The translations under genes and the position numbers were made by a program. A stretch of 7,350 nucleotides of DNA, taken from contig JAFRLP010000163.1 in the NCBI GenBank assembly GCA_017431185.1, positions 1 through 7,350 on the forward strand, in the 5' to 3' direction. Each line of letters opens with the position of its first letter. Within the stretch, counting starts at the first letter, position 1. The notes under the pieces were generated by a model that searched no databases, was not told where the DNA came from, and saw only the letters and a program-made list of their open reading frames with translations. Source of the DNA: Victivallales bacterium. GTDB lineage: Bacteria > Verrucomicrobiota > Lentisphaeria > Oligosphaerales > Oligosphaeraceae. Positions 1 to 5,468 of this stretch are shown here, piece after piece.

Positions 1-1590
1 AAGGAACTGTCGGGTCTGCCCCAGGCCAGCGCTGAACAGCGTTTTCAGGCGGCAATGAATGCGGCAGTCTGCCTGGGGAGATCAGGCGACCTGCAACTTG
101 CCTTCGCGCAGTTCAAGAACGCGGAGCCACTGGGAGGAACCTTGGAAAACCGTGCGGAGGCCCTGTACTGCGCCGCCAAAGTCGCCACGGACGCGGCGGC
201 CGCGACCACGCTTCTGGAGGACGCATCCTCTCCCTGCAACTATGTCGAGGAGGCCCTGAATCTATTCCAGAAGGTGGCGGAGGAGTTCCCCGCCACGCCA
301 GCGGCCCCCAACGCCCGGTTTGACCAGGCCACCTTGCTGGCGGAGCGGCAGAGGCTTGTCGAGGCGGCGGAGGCATACGCCCGCTTCGCCGCGGACTACC
401 CTCTGGAGGAACGCCATGACCTGGCTCTGCTCTATCGGGGCGTCTGCCTGCGAAAAGCGGCCAAAACGCCGGATGAACTGCTTGCCGCAGCCCGTTACCT
501 GGACAGGTTCGCCGACTCCATCAAGGACCAGGAAATCGCCGACCAGGCCCTGCTGGAGAGTTTCAGGGCAGCCAAGGACGGCGGCTCCGGCAGCCAGGCC
601 CACTCCGCGCTGACCCGCATCCTGTCCCGCCAGACCTCCAAACTGCGCAGCGAGGCGCTCTTCCAGAACTCCGTTCTCTTTTTCACGGAACAGCGCATCC
701 CCGAAATGCGGGCGGACGCCGACAAATTCTTCAGCGAGTATGCCACCCTGCCTTTGGCGGACGAATTGCACATCCTGGTCGGGGACACCTACGCCAACGA
801 GGGCAACTGGCAGGAGGCCCTCAAGCACTACATCTCCCCCGTGAACAGCAAGATGAGCCCCGACCTGCTGCCTGTGGCATACTATGAGTCCGCGCATTGC
901 TGCTACAAGTTGGAGGATGACCGCACGGCGCTCTCCCACATCAACGGCCTTCTGGACATTTACCGGGAAAACGACCCGCAGCCCCTGTCTGAGGACACGC
1001 ACCAGATCCTAGCGCGCGCCCACTATCTCAAAGGCGACATCCTTGCCCAGGACGGGCATTTCCATGAGGCACGTGACGAATACGCCGCCAGCCGCAACGA
1101 GGCGGGCGACACCATCCTGGGCTTCACCGCCCTGGGACGCCAGGGCGAAATGTCCCTGGAAATTGCCCGTGTGCTCATCAATGACAAGCAGGAAGACGAC
1201 CCGCAGACACACAACGCCTTCCAGACGGCGGAAAAGTGTTTCCAGACCATCATTGACAACAATCCCTTTCCCAGTCCTCTCTATCTGATGGCGCGCTATC
1301 GCCAGGCGGTCTGCTACGCCAGCCAGAAGGCCTCCGAAGAGGCAGCCCTGGACACATTCAAAGACCTCATCATCACCTACCGTGACCATTGCCTGACCGG
1401 CGAACCCCGCAATGACTTCTATTTCGCCAATGCCGTTTACGAGGTCTGCCGTATCCTGGAACGCAAGGGGGATGAACTTTCCCTGACCCAGGCCAAAAAC
1501 TACTACAAGATGCTGATTGAACGGAACCTGCCGACCTCCGCCACTGCCCGCGAGCGACTCAAGGCTCTGGAACATCGCAAGGCAAAGTAA
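1..1590 (+). CDS. TPR-type helical repeat protein, 5' end outside the window
   Basis: The reading frame is open from base 1 and runs 529 codons to TAA at 1588-1590. The first in-frame ATG at 55 is probably internal, since the 18 codons before it read as the same kind of sequence and no Shine-Dalgarno precedes it. The protein is almost entirely amphipathic helix pairs with TPR spacing, for example a unit around EEALNLFQKVAEEFP followed by AAEAYARFAADYP (residues about 65-116 counted from the ATG at 55). Later units lie near GNWQEALKHYI, GHFHEARDEYAAS and ALDTFKDLIITYRD. No catalytic domain is visible, and the N-terminus that would show a signal peptide or lipid anchor is missing. Such proteins are usually scaffolds or periplasmic/outer-membrane adaptors (BamD or CpoB-like repeats), but no specific role can be assigned. 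It ends 12 bases before tsaB on the same strand, so the two are probably co-transcribed. Confidence 0.85.
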   Translation, partial: KELSGLPQASAEQRFQAAMNAAVCLGRSGDLQLAFAQFKNAEPLGGTLENRAEALYCAAKVATDAAAATTLLEDASSPCNYVEEALNLFQKVAEEFPATPAAPNARFDQATLLAERQRLVEAAEAYARFAADYPLEERHDLALLYRGVCLRKAAKTPDELLAAARYLDRFADSIKDQEIADQALLESFRAAKDGGSGSQAHSALTRILSRQTSKLRSEALFQNSVLFFTEQRIPEMRADADKFFSEYATLPLADELHILVGDTYANEGNWQEALKHYISPVNSKMSPDLLPVAYYESAHCCYKLEDDRTALSHINGLLDIYRENDPQPLSEDTHQILARAHYLKGDILAQDGHFHEARDEYAASRNEAGDTILGFTALGRQGEMSLEIARVLINDKQEDDPQTHNAFQTAEKCFQTIIDNNPFPSPLYLMARYRQAVCYASQKASEEAALDTFKDLIITYRDHCLTGEPRNDFYFANAVYEVCRILERKGDELSLTQAKNYYKMLIERNLPTSATARERLKALEHRKAK

Positions 1591-1602
1591 TGCACCGCAG
1601 CC

Positions 1603-2235
1603 ATGATACAGTTCGCCATTGACAGTTCTCGCCTGGTCTCCTTCGCCCTCCAGAAGGATGACTCCAGCCTTGCCAGCGCCGAAATGGATTTCGGACGGGA
1701 TAGCGACAGCCGGTTCCTCCCCGCGCTCACCCGGTTTCTTGCGGAACACTCCCTTGTTCTGCAGGACGTCACGCACTGGACGGTTGGGACGGGGCCTGGC
1801 TCCTTCGCCGGCATACGCTTCGCCCTGGCCATGGTCAAGGGCTTCTGCGCCGGCGCCGGCGCGCTCTCGCGCGGCGTCCCCAGCAGTTACGCGCTGGCCA
1901 CGCAAATGCGCCAGGCAGGGCGGGTCGGCGTGCTGACGGACGCCCGATGCGGAAAAGCGTTCCTCTCCATCTTCCAATGCGATGAAACGGGACCGCAGCC
2001 AGTCGCGGCGGACGCCATCCTGGGCCTGGAGGAACCCTGGCCTGACGAGACTGCATGCGACTGCTATTGCACCTGCGGAGAATCCTTTGCCGCGCTGCTT
2101 CCCGCGTCTATTCAGGGGCGACTGACCTTGTTGTCCACGCCAGACGCGACTCCGCTCCTGCTGGCCCCGTCCTCCCTGTGGCCTTGGCTGGCCACCCCTG
2201 CGGCGGAACCCATCTATGTCCGCCCGCCCGCCTGA
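1603..2235 (+). CDS. tsaB: TsaB, tRNA threonylcarbamoyladenosine (t6A) biosynthesis subunit
   Basis: A 210-residue TsaB/YeaZ-family protein, close to the usual 220-230. It starts with the ASKHA-fold opening strand (MIQFAIDSSRLVSFALQ), where the family has an IDTS-like motif. It carries the signature GTGPGSFAGIRF at residues 62-73, followed by a conserved helix, then TDARCGKAFLSIF at 112-124, matching the family's DAR...VY strand. It ends in PIYVRPPA, the typical P-x-Y-x-R-x-P tail. In bacteria TsaB dimerises with TsaD and works with TsaE to move the threonylcarbamoyl group made by TsaC onto A37 of ANN-decoding tRNAs in the cytoplasm. TsaB itself is non-catalytic. The ATG at 1603 is the only good start: an ATG overlapping the previous stop at 1590 leads to a stop within ten codons. 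No strong Shine-Dalgarno is seen, so translation may depend on the upstream gene. The common downstream partner rimI is absent. Confidence 0.93.
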   Translation: MIQFAIDSSRLVSFALQKDDSSLASAEMDFGRDSDSRFLPALTRFLAEHSLVLQDVTHWTVGTGPGSFAGIRFALAMVKGFCAGAGALSRGVPSSYALATQMRQAGRVGVLTDARCGKAFLSIFQCDETGPQPVAADAILGLEEPWPDETACDCYCTCGESFAALLPASIQGRLTLLSTPDATPLLLAPSSLWPWLATPAAEPIYVRPPA

Positions 2236-2317
2236 TTTCCCAGGCCAGTCTGATGTAATCCCTCCTTGGGGGTTATGGCATTCAGGTTCCCGACGATGAT
2301 GAATTTCCTGTCATGCT
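2236..2317. other. Convergent intergenic gap with a weak stem-loop
   Basis: This gap lies between the stop of tsaB (plus) and the stop of the acyltransferase gene (minus). A transcription end is expected for both. The only candidate is a short hairpin at 2257-2274 (AATCCC pairing with GGGGTT, one G-T pair, 6-base loop). It has no following T-run on either strand and is weaker when read on the minus strand. I do not call it a terminator. Confidence 0.35.
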
Positions 2318-2944
2318 TCAACGCATATTGTCGCATGCGCAAACGGGAACGATTTTTCCATTCTTAACGGTAGTGGACTGATTGGCCTTCAGGACTGTGC
2401 CGGCAGTCAACAGCGAATAGCCTCCGACAATGACGTTTTCCTCCACAACGACAGGTGCAAGCAGCAGTTCGTCCCCCACCTGGACATGGGCATTCAGGCG
2501 CGTGCCGGCGCCAAAGCAAACATGGTCGCCGATGTTCACGAACTGGCGCTCCAGCACGACCGTTCCGGCAGACCAATAGACAAGTTTTCCGACTTTGCTT
2601 CCCCAAAGCCTGAGCCAGAGGCTGTAAAGCGCCGGGACGCAGCGAAGCGCCTCCTCTAAGGCGGGAAAGCGCAGGTAGATGACCTGGGTGCAGAAGGTGA
2701 ACCACCAGACGTAGTAGTCCACCGAGAAAAGCCTGATGCGATTCTCGCGCAGCGGATGAATCAGCAGCGCCAGACGTGTGCAAATCAGAGGATAGAGATA
2801 GAGGAAGAAGAGGAACGAGACGACCTTCCATGTCAGACCAGGCGTGAATGCCAGCGAAATCGCGCAGAAAAGAACGTGGAAGAAGGGGAAATAGTTGCAT
2901 GCGATCATCATCAGAACCTGCCGTGGAGTCATTTTCTCGGTCAT
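2318..2944 (-). CDS. Membrane-anchored left-handed beta-helix (hexapeptide) acyltransferase-like protein
   Basis: A 208-residue protein. I start it at the ATG at 2944 because GGAGGA sits 6 bases upstream; the frame is open for 35 more codons, but that extension overlaps the previous gene and reads as noise. Two hydrophobic helices (about residues 9-32 and 40-62) indicate membrane anchoring. A linker with aromatic stretch (VDYYVWWFTF) leads to WLRLWGSKVGKLVYWS, the entry to a left-handed beta-helix. Hexad-like turns follow: VNIGDHVCFGAGTRLNAHV and VVVEENVIVGGYSLLTAGTV. These resemble the terminal domain of Pls-type NRPS-like synthetases and free-standing LbH acyltransferases. His153 in NAHV is a candidate catalytic base. 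The likely role is acyl transfer to a membrane-linked substrate, not identified. It is last in a minus-strand operon after two GNAT genes, and has only about five coils, so an internal loss of helix turns is possible. Confidence 0.72.
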   Translation of the reverse strand: MTEKMTPRQVLMMIACNYFPFFHVLFCAISLAFTPGLTWKVVSFLFFLYLYPLICTRLALLIHPLRENRIRLFSVDYYVWWFTFCTQVIYLRFPALEEALRCVPALYSLWLRLWGSKVGKLVYWSAGTVVLERQFVNIGDHVCFGAGTRLNAHVQVGDELLLAPVVVEENVIVGGYSLLTAGTVLKANQSTTVKNGKIVPVCACDNMR

Positions 2945-2950
2945 TGCATG

Positions 2951-2956
2951 TCCTCC
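2951..2956 (-). promoter_or_regulatory. Strong Shine-Dalgarno deciding the acyltransferase start
   Basis: Reading the minus strand, GGAGGA lies 6 bases before the ATG at 2944. It selects this ATG over the longer in-frame start at 3049. The ATG at 2948 in between is out of frame and meets TGA after one codon. Confidence 0.7.
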
Positions 2957-2964
2957 GTCTTGAA

Positions 2965-3348
2965 TTAGGTGCGCCAGCCCTTGGAAATCAGCATCCAATA
3001 GACGTCCGTTCCGCAGAATTGCCGCTGAATGGGGCAGGTGAACTGCCACCAGTCGTGCATGAGCACCGTCTGTCCACGGTATTCCTCCTTGATTACCGTA
3101 TCGCCGGAATAGACGATTTTCACGGGGCGCCCGCGGAATGAACTGTCAAACAGTTCAATGGTGGTGAAGCCCTCGATTTCCCCTGTCCCGCCATAGAGCA
3201 GGAGAATGACCTGCTTCCCCGCAAGGTCATGCCGCAGCTTGTCGATGCTGGTGCCGTCGTATGTCATGGCCATAAGTTCCGCCATGCGGCGGATGGTGTT
3301 CTCCGGCGCATCCTTCACGGGAATGATTTGGCTTTTGAGGCTGTTCAT
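2965..3348 (-). CDS. GNAT-like acetyltransferase, short and probably C-terminally truncated
   Basis: A 127-residue protein with a GNAT-like core. It has an N-terminal helix (residues 16-30), strands around VILLLYGGTGEIEGFTTIEL (47-66), KIVYSGDTVI (77-86) and then IKEEYRGQ (86-93), which fits the strand-turn that binds acetyl-CoA pyrophosphate in GNAT motif A. It ends with VYWMLISKGWRT. In relatives I remember, a phrase like ISKGYKTY is followed by a long tail carrying a YPR motif, so this copy looks cut short; a TAA follows at once, and neither other frame continues the homology. The ATG at 3348 overlaps the TGA of the preceding GNAT gene (ATGA), and GGAGG lies 10 bases upstream, so the start is well supported. 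The probable role is N- or O-acetylation in the same pathway as the neighbouring genes. The substrate is unknown, and the truncated form may be inactive. Confidence 0.62.
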   Translation of the reverse strand: MNSLKSQIIPVKDAPENTIRRMAELMAMTYDGTSIDKLRHDLAGKQVILLLYGGTGEIEGFTTIELFDSSFRGRPVKIVYSGDTVIKEEYRGQTVLMHDWWQFTCPIQRQFCGTDVYWMLISKGWRT

Positions 3349-4255
3349 AGGGTCGCGACCTCCACGTGGGGAATTCTGCCATCAATGCGGGAGCGGACGG
3401 ATTCGTCGTCCGCATAATCGGCAATGTAAAGACGGCTTTTGTAGGTGAGCCTTGGAAAAAGACGGACGGCGGCGTTCAGGGGGGCTGACTCGTGCAGGCA
3501 CAGCATGAAGTAGCGAAGGCCGCTTTTTCGCACATCGTTGTAGATGTGCGAGAGAATCGCCTGCAGAATGTCCGCGCTGTCATCCTGGATGGCGACAAAG
3601 GACAGGCAGGCATTGGGGATGACCTCCCCCTCGTCAGGCAGAAAGCCGCCGAAAATCTTCTTCATCACCCTCATTTTTCCATTGTAGCGGTTGACCAGGA
3701 GCTGCTTGAATCCAGTCTGGTCCCACAACGCCGCCACCCCGACGAGCCGCCCCTCCCGACGGGCGACGGTGAAGTCCTCAATATGGAAACCGTTCAGGCC
3801 GAGAAAAAAGTCCCGCGTATATACGGGATGGAATTGTCGCCGCCTGGAGTTGGAGTCGATGAACGCCACAATGTCATCCAATTCATCCATTCGGGCGTGG
3901 GAAATGTCAAGGGCTTGACTGCGGCGCTTCCAAATCAGGGGGAAGATGAAATAGGTTTTGAGAAGCCCCCAATCCACGTAGTTTGGAATCGTGCCGGCCT
4001 TGTTCTTCCATGTCAATGCGATTTTGGCCAGGCGGTTGTCCTCGACGATGGTCGTGAAGTGAGTCAGGGCACGTCCGTCCATCATCAGTTCCCTCATGGC
4101 CCGGAATCCATTGCTGAGCACCTTCAAATGCCGTGCGCCTGGAGATATGCGAGTTCGCCCAGGTAGCCGATGGTCTGCGGTTCGCCGTTGACGTATGCCT
4201 TCCGCAAAGCGGCATTGTCCGCCAAGCCACCATTTGTCATAGCGAAGGCGAGGCC
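3345..4255 (-). pseudogene. Two-part GNAT acetyltransferase, 5'-truncated and frameshifted
   Basis: Most of this gene reads in the frame that is open from 4610 to 3345. The GNAT family's start, however, is in another frame at 4255-about 4135: AYVNGEPQTIGYLGELAYLQ, the typical GNAT strand before the acetyl-CoA loop. That frame dies at a TGA at 4124-4126, while the main frame continues with HLKVLSNGFRAMRELMMDGR, then FTTIVEDNRLA (the usual TTI-x-EDN). A second, C-terminal GNAT-like half follows: RRRQFHPVYTRDFF, GRLVGVAALWDQTGFKQ, YFMLCLHESAPLNAAVR, YKSRLYIADY and a final PHVEVATL. These are the landmarks I know from GNAT proteins of about 380 residues in PVC and other bacteria. Loss of one base near 4127-4145 (or gain of two) explains the shift. 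The first tens of residues are missing at the junction near 4256. The stop overlaps the next gene's ATG, so the operon order is original. Enzyme activity is unlikely unless the shift is a sequencing error. Confidence 0.75.
3359..3363 (-). promoter_or_regulatory. Shine-Dalgarno for the short GNAT gene
   Basis: On the minus strand GGAGG stands 10 bases before the ATG at 3348, inside the last codons of the upstream GNAT gene. With the ATGA overlap this indicates coupled translation of the two GNAT genes. Confidence 0.5.
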
Positions 4256-4256
4256 T

Positions 4257-5223
4257 CATCTCCTCATAGTGTTCCGGTCCCGGATAGGCCGTGTTCACGG
4301 TGAAGCGTGGAATGTCGATGTTGGCCTCATAGACGAAGTCAACCGTTCGCTTGAAGCAGTCCTTGTCGTCACTGTCAAGCCCGAAGACAAAGCACCCCAT
4401 AATGGCAACATCGTTGTCGTGCAGCAGTTTTGTCGCATTGCAGAAGCGGTTGGCGGAGTTGAAGCCCTTTCTTATGCTGTTGAGGGTCTGCTGCGAAACG
4501 GTCTCGAATCCCACCAGCACTCCCTTGAGCCCAGACTTGACCGCCAGTTCAAGCAGTTCCCTGTCCTCCCCAATGCGGATTGTCATGGGACTTGCCCAGT
4601 GCTTCTTCATATGGAATCATCGCCCTGAAGAGCTCTTTCGCGTAGCCGTCCTCAATCGGGCTGGGAGCGACAAAGACAAAGTTTCGGCCTGGAAGCCGCC
4701 TGATTTCATCCACGACGTCCTCTATGGGACGGTGATAGTACCCTGGCGAACTGTATGGCGTGCAGCAGAAGGCGCATTTGTTGCGGCAGCCGTATGTCGC
4801 CTGAACGCTGTTGACAGTGATGAAGCGCATCTTCTTCGAGGAATAGATTTCACGCCTCGGCAACGGAAAATTGGCATCGCACATATCCTGCCTCGCCCGG
4901 TAGATTGGCTGCATCCTCCCGTTCCTGTAGTCCCGAAGCATCTGCGGAAAAATCTCTATGCCCAGCCCAACCTGGACGCTGTCAACATGCTTTGCAACTT
5001 CGTCAGGGCACAGCGTCGCATGCACTCCCCCCATGACGACTTTCTTTCCTTTCGCCCGGAAATAGTCAGCATAGCGATAGGCGCGCGAAGAGGCCCCCGT
5101 AATCGAGGAAAGGCATATCAAATCGGCGTCAATTTTGGTGGCGTCAACGACCTCCACGCCTTCGTCATAAACCTCATCTTTGGCCTCGCCCTGGCGTGCC
5201 TCATTTTCAAGTCGCCCAAAAAC
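4257..5223 (-). pseudogene. B12-binding radical SAM enzyme, truncated at both ends and frameshifted
   Basis: The first part reads in the frame open from 5421 to 4549, the second in the frame open from 4610. A cobalamin-binding Rossmann half is recognisable: YDEGVEVVD, DADLICLSSITG, YADYFRAKGKKVVMGGVHATL, then a variant VGLGIEIFPQMLRD where the family has VGEAE...W. The radical SAM domain follows, with the iron-sulfur motif C-x3-C-x2-C in TYGCRNKCAFCC (first Cys codon near 4788). FVFVAPSPIED and AKELFRAMIP continue it. An extra T at 4611 then shifts frame, after which KKHWASPMTIRIGEDRELLEL, GVLVGFETVS, AIMGCFVFGLDSDD and FTVNTAYPGPEHYEEM complete the barrel. The C-terminal region beyond EEM is gone at about 4256. 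Upstream, the B12 domain's first strand and DxHxxG loop are not found. The enzyme would have used cobalamin and SAM radical chemistry, perhaps methylation or rearrangement; the substrate is unknown. In this state it should be non-functional. Confidence 0.82.
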
Positions 5224-5243
5224 AACCAGGCCGTGGAAGTCAA

Positions 5244-5294
5244 GGCGGCGGCGTCTCGCCGCCGTCAGCACAAAGCAAGAAACAAAAAGCGCTG
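5244..5294 (-). repeat. Direct repeat unit, copy 1, ending in a GC hairpin
   Basis: On the minus strand the unit starts with CAGCGCTTTTTGTTTC (5294-5279), identical over 16 bases to copy 2, and continues with a partly matching TG-rich stretch. It ends in a hairpin whose arms are 5244-5253 and 5257-5266, ten paired positions including one G-T, with a 3-base loop. Units of this kind look like dispersed REP- or MITE-like sequences; the family is not identified. Confidence 0.6.
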
Positions 5295-5367
5295 AACTCC
5301 AATGCCCCGAAACTCCACGCGGCGAAAGCAATTGGCTGTTGCTTTCGCCACTGGGAGTTCTGGAGTT
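5295..5367. repeat. Nested inverted repeat of about 73 bases
   Basis: Three nested pairs share one centre. The outer pair is AACTCCA 5295-5301 with TGGAGTT 5361-5367, the middle is AACTCC 5311-5316 with GGAGTT 5354-5359, and the inner is a perfect 11-base pair, GGCGAAAGCAA 5321-5331 with TTGCTTTCGCC 5339-5349, around a 7-base loop. Transcribed from either strand it could fold into a long imperfect hairpin. It lies between the two direct repeat copies. It could be a non-autonomous mobile palindrome or a folded RNA element; no T-run follows it as in a terminator. Confidence 0.7.
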
Positions 5368-5387
5368 TGGGAGAGGATAGTACCCAT

Positions 5388-5430
5388 GGCGGACGCGCCG
5401 CCAACACGATGCACGAAACAAAAAGCGCTG
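5388..5430 (-). repeat. Direct repeat unit, copy 2, ending in a GC hairpin
   Basis: The same 16-base start as copy 1 (5430-5415 on the minus strand) lies 136 bases away in the same orientation. The following bases match copy 1 imperfectly, and the unit again ends in a GC hairpin: GGCGG 5388-5392 with CCGCC 5398-5402. The copies have diverged in the middle but keep the same architecture. Confidence 0.58.
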
Positions 5431-5468
5431 GGGATTTCGCCGCTACACCAAGTGTTTCATTGGAGACG

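Larger units (their letters stand above)
5226..5468. other. Gene-free stretch holding dispersed-repeat structure
   Basis: This stretch lies between the decayed radical SAM gene and the end of the GH28-like gene. Its content is two direct repeats with GC hairpins and a nested inverted repeat, listed separately. Long frames cross it on both strands, but their translations are low-complexity and have no start signals, so I call no gene. No convincing promoter was seen for the radical SAM operon; its original promoter and 5' end appear to have been lost here. Confidence 0.6.

Noticed and set aside
1009..1977. A 322-codon minus-strand frame opposite the TPR gene and tsaB
   Set aside because: It spans the antisense of two well-supported genes, shows no family motif and has no start signal.
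2257..2274. Hairpin between the convergent genes as a bidirectional terminator; also CCTCCTT here resembles the 16S rRNA 3' tail
   Set aside because: The stem is short, has no T-run, and loses a pair on the minus strand. The CCTCCTT match is only seven bases, with no rRNA around it.
2945..3049. The 35-codon N-terminal extension of the acyltransferase frame up to the ATG at 3049
   Set aside because: It overlaps the coding end of the small GNAT in another frame, while a strong Shine-Dalgarno precedes the internal ATG at 2944.
3492..4166. A 224-codon plus-strand frame opposite the large GNAT
   Set aside because: The minus strand carries clear GNAT homology here; the plus frame has none.
5244..5430. 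A CRISPR array or a toxin-antitoxin locus in the repeat region
   Set aside because: Only two unequal copies with no regular spacers, and no small gene with a start signal in any frame.
5415..5450. Rho-independent terminator for the GH28-like gene formed by AGCG...CGCT before TTTTT
   Set aside because: The stem would be only 4 bases with a 13-base loop, and the T-run belongs to the repeat core that also occurs in copy 1 away from any gene end.
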